A DNA stretch of 64,000 nt from Bacteroidota bacterium (GTDB lineage Bacteria; Bacteroidota; Bacteroidia; Flavobacteriales; Flavobacteriaceae): positions 1-64,000 of the forward strand of contig JAEWCF010000058.1 of assembly GCA_023390775.1 (NCBI GenBank), given 5' to 3'. Shown here piece by piece: positions 17,086-26,301 of the stretch. The translations under genes were made by a program, and so were the position numbers. Within the stretch, counting starts at the first letter, position 1. Each line of letters begins with the position of its first letter. Under the pieces are notes generated by a model. That model had not been told where the DNA came from. It worked only from the letters and a program-made list of their open reading frames with translations, and made no database searches.

Positions 17086-18516
17086 ATGAAACACAGGGTT
17101 AAAGACCTGCTTTTGGCTTCGGGGCCGATGCAAGATGTCACGGTGCGCGGCTGGGTCCGCACGTTTCGCAACAACCAGTTTATCGCCTTGAACGACGGCT
17201 CGACCATCCACAACATCCAGTGCGTCGTTGATTTTGAGAATACGCCCGAAGAAACCCTGAAGAGGATTACGACCGGTGCGGCGCTTTCAATCACCGGGGA
17301 CCTGGTCGAAAGCCAGGGAGCGGGCCAGAAGTTTGAGATCCAGGTGAAGCAGTTGGAGATTTTAGGCGATTCCGATGCCGAAAAGTTCCCGATGCAACCC
17401 AAGAAGCACTCGCTGGAATTTTTGCGTGAGAATGCGCATTTGCGGGTCCGGACCAACGCGTTCGGGGCGATCATGCGCGTGCGTTCGGCGCTTGCTTTTG
17501 CGATCCACCAATATTTCAGGGAAAAGGGATTTGTCTATGTGCACACACCGGTAATTACCGGGGCCGATGCCGAAGGCGCAGGCGAAATGTTCCAGGTGAC
17601 CTCGCTTCCGCTTGACAATTTGCCCAAAAACGAGGAAGGCAACATCGATTACAGGCAGGACTTTTTCGGGAAGCATACCAACCTGACCGTATCGGGACAG
17701 CTCGAAGCCGAAACCTACGCGATGGCTTTGGGACAGGTGTATACGTTTGGGCCGACGTTCCGTGCCGAAAACTCAAACACCTCGCGCCACCTCGCCGAAT
17801 TCTGGATGATCGAACCCGAAGTCGCCTTCAACGACCTCAACGACAACATGGACCTCGCGGAGGATTTCATCCGGTACGTCATCAAATACGCCATCGACAA
17901 TTGCGCGGACGATTTGAAATTCCTCGAAACCCGATTGCTCGACGAGGAGAAATCAAAGCCGCAGGACCAGCGAAGCGAGATGAAACTTCTCGAAAAACTG
18001 AACTTTGTCCTCGAGAACAACTTCAAGCGCGTTTCCTATACCGAGGCCATCGACATCCTCAAGGACTCCACCCCAAACAAGAAGAAAAAATTCCAATATC
18101 TTATCACCGAGTGGGGCGCCGATCTGCAGAGCGAACACGAGCGTTACCTGGTGGAGAAACACTTCAAATCGCCGGTAATTTTGTTTGATTACCCGGCCAA
18201 CATAAAGGCCTTCTACATGCGATTGAACGAGGACGGCAAGACCGTGCGCGCGATGGACATCCTATTCCCGGGAATCGGCGAGATCGTCGGCGGATCGCAG
18301 CGTGAGGAACGTTACGACGTATTGGTCGAAAAGATGCAGAAACTCGGCATCGATGAGGAAGAACTTTGGTGGTACCTCGACACCCGGCGATTTGGCACCG
18401 CTGTCCACTCAGGATTTGGCCTTGGGTTTGAGCGCCTGGTGCTGTTCGTTACCGGGATGGGCAACATTCGCGACGTGATCCCGTTCCCGAGGACTCCGGG
18501 AAATGCGGAGTTTTAG
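17086..18516 (+). CDS. asnS: Asparaginyl-tRNA synthetase
   Basis: Charges tRNA-Asn; a cytosolic class IIb synthetase of 476 residues, close to the usual bacterial length. An N-terminal OB-fold anticodon domain (residues 15-110, [19 protein letters not shown]) precedes the catalytic core. Motif 2 lies around [21 protein letters not shown] near residue 230, and motif 3 is [12 protein letters not shown] near the C-terminus. An [17 protein letters not shown] stretch distinguishes AsnRS from AspRS. A separate aspS at 50666 confirms the assignment. The gene stands alone; a heptad array starts two bases after its stop. Confidence 0.97.
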   Translation: MKHRVKDLLLASGPMQDVTVRGWVRTFRNNQFIALNDGSTIHNIQCVVDFENTPEETLKRITTGAALSITGDLVESQGAGQKFEIQVKQLEILGDSDAEKFPMQPKKHSLEFLRENAHLRVRTNAFGAIMRVRSALAFAIHQYFREKGFVYVHTPVITGADAEGAGEMFQVTSLPLDNLPKNEEGNIDYRQDFFGKHTNLTVSGQLEAETYAMALGQVYTFGPTFRAENSNTSRHLAEFWMIEPEVAFNDLNDNMDLAEDFIRYVIKYAIDNCADDLKFLETRLLDEEKSKPQDQRSEMKLLEKLNFVLENNFKRVSYTEAIDILKDSTPNKKKKFQYLITEWGADLQSEHERYLVEKHFKSPVILFDYPANIKAFYMRLNEDGKTVRAMDILFPGIGEIVGGSQREERYDVLVEKMQKLGIDEEELWWYLDTRRFGTAVHSGFGLGFERLVLFVTGMGNIRDVIPFPRTPGNAEF

Positions 18517-18517
18517 A

Positions 18518-18783
18518 ACAGTTGACGGTTGATGGTTTACAGTCGGGAATTGATAGACATCAGGGTAAACAAATTATCGCTGACAGATCAAGTTTACGAT
18601 ACCCATTACACATTACCCATTACTTAAAACAATAGGGGCACGGCCTTCAATCGACAAGCATTCGGGGGAACGAAATCATACTGATGACTGACAACTGATG
18701 ATTGATTACGGTTTACGGTTGACAGTTTACGCTTTACGGTTGCTAGTTGAAAGCTGACGGCTGAAAGCTGACAGCTGAAAGCT
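18518..18783. repeat. Heptad repeat arrays between asnS and the HD gene
   Basis: 18518-18545 holds four heptads of type ACAGTTG, beginning two bases after the asnS stop. 18601-18621 holds three of type ACCCATT. 18680-18783 holds fifteen consecutive heptads in unbroken 7-bp register, drifting from ACTGATG through ACGGTTT and ACGGTTG to AAAGCTG, and running two bases into the stop codon of the HD gene. There is no coding signal here. Confidence 0.85.
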
Positions 18784-19333
18784 ACCTCAACGCCCGCAGG
18801 CTCCCCTCCACCGCTTTCATCACAATAGCCCGAAGCTCCGGATTGCCTTTATCGGCCTTGCGAAGGATTTCCAGCGATTCCGAGAGATAGCGCGGTGCGA
18901 ATTGCCGATCCATTTCCACCATTTCCAGGCTGTTGTCCCAGATGTCGGCGTACTTGACGGTGTGTGCATCCGGATGAGCCTTGACGAAACGCTCGAGTTC
19001 GCGGTTCTTGCGGGCGCGTCGGTTGAGTGTGGGATAAGCCGATTTGACAAACACATCGCTCAGGTCTACAACCAGATCGACTATCGTTTGGGCAGATTGC
19101 TCTTCCGATAGCGTCAATAGAAAATCCTTCAGTTGCGATGCCGTGACCGGCGTATCCTCCAACACGTCGTGCAAGAGCGCCGCAGCCAAAACCTCGAAGC
19201 CCCCTCCGAATTTACGGCATGTTTCCATCACGCGCACCGGATGCACGATGTACCGCTCGGGCGTGTATTTGCGCATTTGGCTGCCGTGAGCGGCGTCGGC
19301 GAAAGCCCGGATCTTGTCAAGTGCGTCTTCCAT
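18782..19333 (-). CDS. Single-domain HD phosphohydrolase (SpoT/MESH1-like)
   Basis: A 183-residue cytosolic protein consisting of one HD domain. The pattern is that of RelA/SpoT hydrolase domains: a His in FADAAHGSQMRKYT, a second in YIVHPVRV, LLHDVLEDTP for the HD pair near residues 57-58, and KYADIWDNSLEM near residue 126. There is no synthetase or ACT domain. This is the size and layout of small alarmone hydrolases of the MESH1 type, so (p)ppGpp or NADPH hydrolysis is possible but inferred. The ATG at 19333 was chosen over a TTG 33 bp upstream. It is divergent from the metal ATPase. Confidence 0.85.
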   Translation of the reverse strand: MEDALDKIRAFADAAHGSQMRKYTPERYIVHPVRVMETCRKFGGGFEVLAAALLHDVLEDTPVTASQLKDFLLTLSEEQSAQTIVDLVVDLSDVFVKSAYPTLNRRARKNRELERFVKAHPDAHTVKYADIWDNSLEMVEMDRQFAPRYLSESLEILRKADKGNPELRAIVMKAVEGSLRALR

Positions 19334-19427
19334 TTTATAAAGTTCGGGAAACTTTGTCGCACCCAATTACACGATTTCCGTAAAAAAATATGCACAATTC
19401 GCCGTAACTTGTTGTTCAAAACCGCCG

Positions 19428-21323
19428 ATGGAAGATCACGACCACAGCCACGAAGTCACATTTTCCCAGCGATGGAAATTGCTGCTGGCCATCGCCATTT
19501 TAGTGGTGATGCTCACGATGGAATTCGGCTTTGGGTTCGTGCCCGGGTTCCCGATTGACCTTGCAATCTACCTCGCCGCATACCTGCTCGCGGGCCATGA
19601 CGTTTTGTACATGGCCTGGCGCAAGGCTCAACGGCTGGATTTCTTCAACGAATTTTTCCTGATGAGCGTCGCCACGATCGGCGCTTTTGCAATCGGGTCC
19701 TACAGCGAGGGCGTTGCCGTGATGGCCTTTTATTCGGTGGGCGAATGGTTCCAGGACGCCGCCGTTGACCGCGCCAAACGCAGCATCCGCGCGCTGCTGG
19801 ACATCAGGCCGGACGAGGTTTTGGTGATGCGCGACGGCCAATTCGTAACCGATGATCCCAAAAACGTCAACATCGGCGACACCATCCGCACCAAGCCCGG
19901 CGAAAAAGTCGCACTGGACGGAAAACTCCTGTCCAACAAGGCTTCGTTCAACACCGCGGCGCTCACGGGCGAGAGCATTCCCGAGGAAAAGTCAAAGGGG
20001 GAAATCGTCCTTGCCGGAATGATCAACCTCAACACGCCCGCCGAAATCCGGGTATCAGCACTGTTTCGCGACAGCAAACTCAGCAAGATTCTGGAAATGG
20101 TGCAGGATGCGACGGCGCGCAAATCGCAGACGCAACTCTTCATCAGCCGTTTCGCAAAAATCTACACGCCGATTGTCTTCGCGCTGGCGATTTTGGTGGT
20201 GATCGTGCCCTACTTTATTGTCGACGTTTACGAATTCAGAACGTGGTTTTACCGCGCACTGGTCTTTCTTGTCATCAGTTGCCCGTGCGCACTGGTGGTG
20301 TCGATCCCGTTGGGGTATTTTGGCGGCATCGGGCTGGCCTCGCGAAACGGGATTTTGGTCAAGGGCTCGAATTTCCTCGACGTAATGACCCAGGTGGATA
20401 CCATTGTCATGGACAAGACCGGGACCATGACCACCGGCGAGTTCAAGGTGACCGATATTGCGCCAGAAAGCCCCATGACGGCAGACGACTTGCTGGGCGT
20501 TGCGGCGGCGCTCGAGAGCCATTCGACGCATCCCATCGCCGAGGCCGTCGTCAACCACGCGCGTGAAAAAAACATCGCATTTCCCGAAGCGACAAATTTG
20601 ACCGAAATACCCGGCCACGGGCTCAGCGCTACGGTCGGCCAAAAGCGGGTTCTTTTGGGGAATGCCGCGCTGATGCAAAAAGACAACGTCGCGTTTCCTC
20701 AACATTTTGCGTCCAGCCCGTTAACTCTGGTGATGATCGCCATCGACAGCCAATTTGCCGGCGCCATCACCATCGCCGATACCATACGTCCCGATGCGGC
20801 GCGCACGGTTTCGGCACTGCACGCAATGGGAATCAAGACCGCGATGCTCTCCGGCGACAAACCGGCGGTTGTGGAATTGGTGGCGCGTGAACTGGGGATC
20901 GATGACGCGCACGGCGGCCTGCTTCCAGAAGACAAGGTGGCGTGGGTGCAAAAACTCAAGGACGAGGGAAGGCGGATGGCCGTCATCGGTGATGGCGTGA
21001 ATGATGCGCCAATGGTGGCGCTGGCCGATGCAGGAATCGCGATGGGCGGGCTGGGCAGCGATGCGACCGTCGAAACCGCCGACATCGTCATCCAGAACGA
21101 TCATCCGTCAAAAATTGTGTCGGCTATAAAGATCGGCAAACTCACCCGAAAGGTCGTCTGGCAAAACATCACCATGGCGATGGTGGTCAAGATTGCGGTT
21201 TTGGCTCTCGGCGCCGGCGGAATCGCGACACTTTGGGAAGCCGTTATCGCCGATGTGGGCGTCGCACTTCTTGCCATTTTGAATGCCGTTCGGATCCAGC
21301 GCATCAAAATCGATAACTCTTAA
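19428..21323 (+). CDS. P1B-type heavy-metal-translocating ATPase
   Basis: Pumps a heavy-metal ion across the inner membrane using ATP. The protein is 631 residues. The actuator motif TGES is near residue 180, the transmembrane metal site SCPCALV near 285, the phosphorylated DKTGT near 329, the HP motif SHSTHPIAEA near 364 and GDGVNDAP near 523. The last helix has DVGVALLAILNAVRIQ, which points to the ZntA/CadA group (Zn, Cd, Pb) rather than the copper group. There is no N-terminal HMA domain; instead the tail begins MEDHDHSHE, a short His-rich metal-binding stretch. Pirin follows after 10 bp and is probably co-transcribed. Confidence 0.93.
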   Translation: MEDHDHSHEVTFSQRWKLLLAIAILVVMLTMEFGFGFVPGFPIDLAIYLAAYLLAGHDVLYMAWRKAQRLDFFNEFFLMSVATIGAFAIGSYSEGVAVMAFYSVGEWFQDAAVDRAKRSIRALLDIRPDEVLVMRDGQFVTDDPKNVNIGDTIRTKPGEKVALDGKLLSNKASFNTAALTGESIPEEKSKGEIVLAGMINLNTPAEIRVSALFRDSKLSKILEMVQDATARKSQTQLFISRFAKIYTPIVFALAILVVIVPYFIVDVYEFRTWFYRALVFLVISCPCALVVSIPLGYFGGIGLASRNGILVKGSNFLDVMTQVDTIVMDKTGTMTTGEFKVTDIAPESPMTADDLLGVAAALESHSTHPIAEAVVNHAREKNIAFPEATNLTEIPGHGLSATVGQKRVLLGNAALMQKDNVAFPQHFASSPLTLVMIAIDSQFAGAITIADTIRPDAARTVSALHAMGIKTAMLSGDKPAVVELVARELGIDDAHGGLLPEDKVAWVQKLKDEGRRMAVIGDGVNDAPMVALADAGIAMGGLGSDATVETADIVIQNDHPSKIVSAIKIGKLTRKVVWQNITMAMVVKIAVLALGAGGIATLWEAVIADVGVALLAILNAVRIQRIKIDNS

Positions 21324-21333
21324 TTTCCAAAAT

Positions 21334-22245
21334 ATGCTCGACATCGTAATCGAAGCCCGCCCCGCCGCCATCAGCCACGCCATGCAAGTAAAGCGGATTT
21401 TGCCATTTCGCCAGCGCCGGATGGTGGGGCCGTTTATCTTCATGGACCACGCCGGGCCGGTTTCGAATTTGCCGGAAACGCCGTCAGATCTGGATGTTTT
21501 GCCGCATCCGCACATCGGGCTCTCGACGGTGAGCTATCTTTTTGGCGGGACCGTAACGCACCGTGACAGCCTTGGCGTCAAGCAGATCATCAAACCCGGC
21601 GAGGTGAACTGGATGACGGCGGGGAAAGGAATTTCGCATTCCGAACGATTTGAGGATCCCGCGGCGCTCGTGGGCGGATTGGAGATGATCCAAACCTGGG
21701 TGGCGCTACCCGAAAAGGACGAGGAAACCGACCCTTCATTTGCCAATTACACTGCCAATGAATTGCCGGTGTTCACGGATACCGGCGTGTGGATGCGCTT
21801 GATCGCGGGCAGCGCATACGGACTTTCCAACGATGTGAAGACGCATTCGCCGATGTTCTACCTGCACGTCCAACTTCAGCCGAACGCGAAATTCGCATTG
21901 CCGGCCGGTCACGAGGAACGCGCCATCTACATTGCAAAAGGTCTTATCGAGGTGGCCGGAATCCAATACGGGCCCGGGCAAATGCTGGTGTTTACCAAGG
22001 GTTCCGATCCGCACATGAAAGCCCTTACCGAATCCACGCTGATGCTTTTGGGGGGTGAACACGTGGGAGACCGCTACATCTGGTGGAATTTCGTTTCGTC
22101 AAGAAAGGAGCGCATCGAGCAGGCCAAGGAAGACTGGAAACAGGGGCGTATCGTCCTTCCACCAAACGACAACGAAGTCTTTGTCCCGCTGCCCGAGGAC
22201 AATTCCGGCCCGGCGGGAGGCCCAAAACCCGAACCGCTTTCCTAA
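21334..22245 (+). CDS. Pirin family protein
   Basis: A 303-residue bicupin. The N-terminal cupin has the metal ligands in LPHPHIGLSTVSY (residues 52-64) and GKGISHSERF near residue 97, which match the His/His/His/Glu iron site of pirins. The C-terminal cupin follows (residues 170-255). Some pirins have quercetinase activity or act as redox-sensitive regulators; which applies here is not visible. The start at 21334 is only 10 bp after the ATPase stop, so an operon is likely. The 3' end shares four bases with the convergent multicopper oxidase stop. Confidence 0.92.
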   Translation: MLDIVIEARPAAISHAMQVKRILPFRQRRMVGPFIFMDHAGPVSNLPETPSDLDVLPHPHIGLSTVSYLFGGTVTHRDSLGVKQIIKPGEVNWMTAGKGISHSERFEDPAALVGGLEMIQTWVALPEKDEETDPSFANYTANELPVFTDTGVWMRLIAGSAYGLSNDVKTHSPMFYLHVQLQPNAKFALPAGHEERAIYIAKGLIEVAGIQYGPGQMLVFTKGSDPHMKALTESTLMLLGGEHVGDRYIWWNFVSSRKERIEQAKEDWKQGRIVLPPNDNEVFVPLPEDNSGPAGGPKPEPLS

Positions 22246-24689
22246 TAGGTGAACGTCGCGCCGATCCCAATGCCCATGTCGCTGTCATAGTGCAACGAAG
22301 GCGACAGGTACTTGCCGGCGATGTAGCGGATTCCCGCCATGTATTCGCGGTCGGTGTTGACCATCATGACCGCGCGCCATCTTCTTGAGAGCGGAATGTC
22401 CTCGCGCCTCAATGTGAAGCGGACATTGCCGTCGGTATAAACTTCTCCCGAAAACCTGAACAGCATCGGCAACAGGTATTCAAACCCAGCCGAAAATTCG
22501 GCGCGGACGTCCTTGGTATTTTTCAGCCCGAAGATATTTTCCTCGTGCGGGTCGTCGCCCATCCGCCTGTAGCGCCAGTCAAACCCGATAAACGGCATGA
22601 ACCATTGGTTGCGGCCAAGGTATCGGCCAAAATGCGTCTCGACTTCGTAGCCGTGGGTGCTGTTGTACCCGAGCCGCCATTCGGACGAGAGCTGCCAGCG
22701 CGTGTTGCCGAGCATCGCCATCCCGTCATTGCCGCTCGTCGCAAAGTCGTTCTCGAACATGAAGTGGAACTTGCGGTCGTCGCTGAAGAGTTTTCGCTGC
22801 GCAAACTTCGGATCCTTGATCTCGGCGATGGGCGGCGAATTCTCGTATTTGAAAATGCGGCCCATCCCGCTCATCATGTGATAGAGAATGTGGCAGTGGA
22901 AGAACCAGTCACCGCTCTCGGTGGCCGCGAACTCGATCGTGTCGGTTTCCATGGGCATGATATCCACGGTATTCTTCATCGGCGCGTAGTCGCCCTGCCC
23001 GTTCAAGAGACGGAAGTCGTGGCCGTGCAGGTGCATCGGGTGGCGCATCATCGAGTTGTTGTACATCGTTATGCGGATGTTCTCACCTTTTTTGATCAGG
23101 ATCTTGTCGGATTCCGAGACAGTCTTGTTGTCCAGTGTCCAAACGTACCGGTTCATATTGCCCGTGAGCTCGAAACGCATTTCGCGGACGGGTCCCGAAG
23201 GCAGCGTGGTTTTTTCGGTAGCGCGGAGCATTCCGTAATTCAGGGTGACGATCTCGCCCGATTCGGCGTTGCCATGGCCCGCGTGGGCGTCGTGGCCAGT
23301 GCTGCCGTTATGTTCCGATTCGCCGCCGCCAGTGATTTCGGGGTACATCACGTTGTTCATGTCCATGGTCTGGTTGGACATCTGCATTCCCATCGGTTTC
23401 ATGTTGCCGCGCATGTCCATCATGTCGTTCATCATCGCCATGCCCTCGAAATACTTGAGCTTGGGAAGTTTCGGTGCGGGCATCTTGTGTCCCGATCCCA
23501 GCCACAGCGACGCCGATTTCGAGCGGTCTTCGGGCGTGACCAGGAATTCGTAGGCCATATCCTCGGGGATTGTGACGATGACGTCATATGTTTCGGCGGT
23601 TCCGATGATCAATCGGTCGACCTCGACGGGCTCCACGTCATTGCCGTCATTCCCCACCACGGTGATCTTTCCGCCGGACCATGTGAGCCAGAAATAGGAC
23701 GACGCGCCGCCGTTGACCACCCGAAGCCTCACGCGGTCGCCTGCCCTGAACTGCGGATATTGCTTTTGGTTTGCGCCGTTGACAAGAAAGGCGTCATAGG
23801 CCACGTCGCTCACATCCATCGCCTCCATCCGCTTGAATTCGTTGACGACCTTGGTTTTGAAATGGCCGGCGGAAATGGCTTCGGCATAACTCTGCACCGC
23901 GTTTTTTTGGATTGCGAAATAATCATTCCCGGTCTTGAGCCGGCGCTCGATCTCCATCGGCATCATGTTGGCCCATTCGCTGATGACCACGGGAATTTCG
24001 GGAATCTGTTCGGGCTCGGGTTTTTTGAAGATGAGCGCCCCGTACATCCCGATCTGCTCCTGCAGGCCCGTGTGGCTGTGGTACCAATAGGTTCCGTTTT
24101 GTTTGACCACGAATTCGTAGACATACGACGACCGCGGCTTGATGGGCATCTGCGTAAGATAGGGCACGCCATCCATCCTATTGGGCAAGAAGACCCCGTG
24201 CCAATGCACCGAAGTTTCTTCCTTGAGCATGTTGTGCACGTGGACAACAGCCGTGTCGCCCTGCGTAAAAGTCAGCGTGGGCGCGGGAATCGAGCCGTTG
24301 ATGGCGATGGCATGCGCATGCTTTCCCGCGTAGTGTACCATCGTGTCGCGCACAAACAGGTCATAGCGGACGCGTTTGCCAACATAAGCTTTCTGTACAG
24401 GTTCGGGGGCATGTCCCGCCTTAATCTCGGTGGGTTTGCCGGCGTCGGGAGCGGTCGGTTGTTGAGCGGCGGGTTTTGCCGGGCTCGGCTTGACGGGCGA
24501 TTTGGTGGCGGGTCGTGGTTTTGGCTTTGGCGCGACGCTTTTCTTGACTAGCGCCATCTTGCATTTGGGGCATTTACCGGGTTTAGTTGATGTTACCTCG
24601 GGATGCATCGGGCATGCATAGATGACCTGTGCATTGACATCGGCAAAGGAAAAAACAAATAGGAAGAGAATGGGCAATAAATTTTTCAT
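22242..24689 (-). CDS. Multicopper oxidase with HMBD and C-terminal CopB-like barrel
   Basis: An 815-residue exported protein, signal peptide MKNLLPILFLFVFSFADVNA. Order of parts: a heavy-metal-binding domain YACPMHPEVTSTKPGKCPKC (residues 22-41); a Pro/Lys/Ala-rich linker; three cupredoxin domains of a CopA-type oxidase (residues about 90-640) with all copper ligands, HWHG, WYHSHTG, HPMHLHGH and FHCHILYHMMSGM; then about 165 residues that resemble the outer-membrane copper-resistance protein CopB, with alternating strands and a terminal Tyr. A Met-rich stretch near residue 435 (MAMMNDMMDMRGNM) is typical of CopA. It probably oxidises Cu(I) in the periplasm. Downstream of the HMBD lipoprotein on the same strand. 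Confidence 0.9.
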   Translation of the reverse strand: MKNLLPILFLFVFSFADVNAQVIYACPMHPEVTSTKPGKCPKCKMALVKKSVAPKPKPRPATKSPVKPSPAKPAAQQPTAPDAGKPTEIKAGHAPEPVQKAYVGKRVRYDLFVRDTMVHYAGKHAHAIAINGSIPAPTLTFTQGDTAVVHVHNMLKEETSVHWHGVFLPNRMDGVPYLTQMPIKPRSSYVYEFVVKQNGTYWYHSHTGLQEQIGMYGALIFKKPEPEQIPEIPVVISEWANMMPMEIERRLKTGNDYFAIQKNAVQSYAEAISAGHFKTKVVNEFKRMEAMDVSDVAYDAFLVNGANQKQYPQFRAGDRVRLRVVNGGASSYFWLTWSGGKITVVGNDGNDVEPVEVDRLIIGTAETYDVIVTIPEDMAYEFLVTPEDRSKSASLWLGSGHKMPAPKLPKLKYFEGMAMMNDMMDMRGNMKPMGMQMSNQTMDMNNVMYPEITGGGESEHNGSTGHDAHAGHGNAESGEIVTLNYGMLRATEKTTLPSGPVREMRFELTGNMNRYVWTLDNKTVSESDKILIKKGENIRITMYNNSMMRHPMHLHGHDFRLLNGQGDYAPMKNTVDIMPMETDTIEFAATESGDWFFHCHILYHMMSGMGRIFKYENSPPIAEIKDPKFAQRKLFSDDRKFHFMFENDFATSGNDGMAMLGNTRWQLSSEWRLGYNSTHGYEVETHFGRYLGRNQWFMPFIGFDWRYRRMGDDPHEENIFGLKNTKDVRAEFSAGFEYLLPMLFRFSGEVYTDGNVRFTLRREDIPLSRRWRAVMMVNTDREYMAGIRYIAGKYLSPSLHYDSDMGIGIGATFTY

Positions 24690-24764
24690 AAGCCGGAATT
24701 TACTGGCAAATTTCGCAATCGGCCGTCCGCTATTCTTACACAATTCCGATAAATCCGTGCATGA

Positions 24765-25010
24765 TTATGGCGAAACCTCGGCCGTGAGTTCCATGCCGCA
24801 TTTTGGGCAGGTGCTCTTTTTGGTCGACGTAACTTCGGGGTGCATCGGGCACGCGTAAACCATTTGGGATTCGGTTTCCGAAGTGGAGATGGTGTCGGCG
24901 GCAACCGAAGTCTCGGTCTCCACGGTAGTGCCGGTGGCGTCGGCGTCAGCTTTTTTCTTGCAGGCGAACATAACCGCACACACAAACAGGATCGCAATAA
25001 CTCTTTTCAT
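24765..25010 (-). CDS. Small lipoprotein with heavy-metal-binding domain
   Basis: An 81-residue protein. The N-terminus MKRVIAILFVCAVMFACKKK carries a lipobox (VMFAC) with the acylated Cys at residue 17. After an acidic/Thr-rich spacer comes the HMBD motif YACPMHPEVTSTKKSTCPKC near residues 52-71, nearly identical to the one at the head of the multicopper oxidase. It lies 75 bp upstream of that gene on the same strand. A periplasmic or outer-membrane copper-handling role is likely by motif and context. Confidence 0.88.
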   Translation of the reverse strand: MKRVIAILFVCAVMFACKKKADADATGTTVETETSVAADTISTSETESQMVYACPMHPEVTSTKKSTCPKCGMELTAEVSP

Positions 25011-25091
25011 GGCTTATCAATTTAGAATCCTTAAGTTACGTAATTTTTTGACGCGGTTCACGGTTGGCGGACTTTCTTGAGGCCGGGCGCT

Positions 25092-26261
25092 TCAGGATGC
25101 CATTCGCTCTGCCAGTATCTGCTCCTTGTATTGCGAGGGCGACATCCCGAACTTTTGCTTGAAGATGCGGTTGAAGGTCGCCTTTGACTGAAAGCCGCAT
25201 TCACCGGCGAGTCCGGCCATCGTATAGCGGGAATATTCGGGGAGGAACATACATTCGGTGACCTCACGAAGCCTGAAATCATTGATCAGGTTGTAAAAAG
25301 AGATGTTCATGTGCTGGTTGAGCAGGTCCGACAATTTCTTGGGCGAAATGCGCATCTCCTCGGCGAGGTCCGAAAGGCTGAGCGACTCGTTCAAATAAGG
25401 CTTCTTGTCCTCGAGGACGGAAAAAAGCTCCGATTTGAGTTTTTCAATGTCGGACGCCGCGTATTTTTCAAGCGGACCGGCCGATTTTTTCCGAACGGGT
25501 TCAGGTGTGGCCACAGGATCGTTCGCGGAAGAAATCAGGAATTCCGGAAGCAGGATCCTGGACTGGAACATGCCCTTGTAACCGAGATAGACATACATCG
25601 CCACGAAGCAAAAGGCAATAATGGTCCCGATGTTCCAGGGCACAATGGGGAAATAAAGTTCATAAACGGTGCATGCCGTGTCCAGGACGACGATTATGGC
25701 AAAGCCGATGAGCAGATGGTTGTACCAGGAAAGGTCGTTGGACTTCAATGACGAGAAATTTTCCCTGATCCGATGACGTATCTTTTGCAGGAATAAATAC
25801 GCCGCGGCGATGTAGCTCAGGAAAAACAGGTTTTCGGGAATATTGAAGTAGGCCTCGTTGGCGGCGTACCACTTGACGTAGCTGCGGTATTCGGTTGCCA
25901 TGCTGACGGATAGCGGGACCGAAACGAAAAGCCAAACCATCGCAAACGGAATCAGGTGGAGCAACATCTGCCTGCGAAACCGCTCAACCGAAAGGATCAA
26001 CGACTTGACCTGAAAGAGCAACAGCGGCCCGATCAAAAATCCGATGCCGTTGCCAAAGAATACGGCGATGGCCCCAAGCGTCCTGATCCGGTGCAGATAA
26101 GCGTAATAGTAAAGCAGGAAACAGAAGGCGCTGAAAAAGAACACGATCAACACCTTTTGCGGGAATTGGCGCGAGGACTTGCCGACGATGATCATGCACA
26201 TGGCCAACAATGCCATTCCTGCAATCAACACAAAATCCGTGACCAAAGCCCACTTTTCCAT
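25092..26261 (-). CDS. AraC-family regulator with membrane sensor
   Basis: A 389-residue protein. Seven hydrophobic helices occupy residues 8-235 (for example VLIVFFFSAFCFLLYYYAYL and GTIIAFCFVAMYVYLGY). They are followed by a linker and an AraC-type DNA-binding domain in the last 105 residues with two helix-turn-helix units (LSLSDLAEEMRISPKKLSDLLNQ and MAGLAGECGFQSKATFNRIF). This layout is frequent in Flavobacteriia, where the helical part is assumed to sense a membrane or extracellular signal. It lies upstream of the lipoprotein and multicopper oxidase on the same strand, so it may regulate them; that is inferred from position only. Confidence 0.9.
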   Translation of the reverse strand: MEKWALVTDFVLIAGMALLAMCMIIVGKSSRQFPQKVLIVFFFSAFCFLLYYYAYLHRIRTLGAIAVFFGNGIGFLIGPLLLFQVKSLILSVERFRRQMLLHLIPFAMVWLFVSVPLSVSMATEYRSYVKWYAANEAYFNIPENLFFLSYIAAAYLFLQKIRHRIRENFSSLKSNDLSWYNHLLIGFAIIVVLDTACTVYELYFPIVPWNIGTIIAFCFVAMYVYLGYKGMFQSRILLPEFLISSANDPVATPEPVRKKSAGPLEKYAASDIEKLKSELFSVLEDKKPYLNESLSLSDLAEEMRISPKKLSDLLNQHMNISFYNLINDFRLREVTECMFLPEYSRYTMAGLAGECGFQSKATFNRIFKQKFGMSPSQYKEQILAERMAS

Positions 26262-26301
26262 GACGGAAAAATACCACTTTAATCACAGATTTTTAAATTG
26301 T

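Noticed and set aside
22545..24551. A 668-codon open frame antisense to the multicopper oxidase
   Set aside because: It is His/Val-rich, has no recognisable domain and lies wholly opposite a gene with complete copper-site motifs. It is a by-product of GC-rich codon use.
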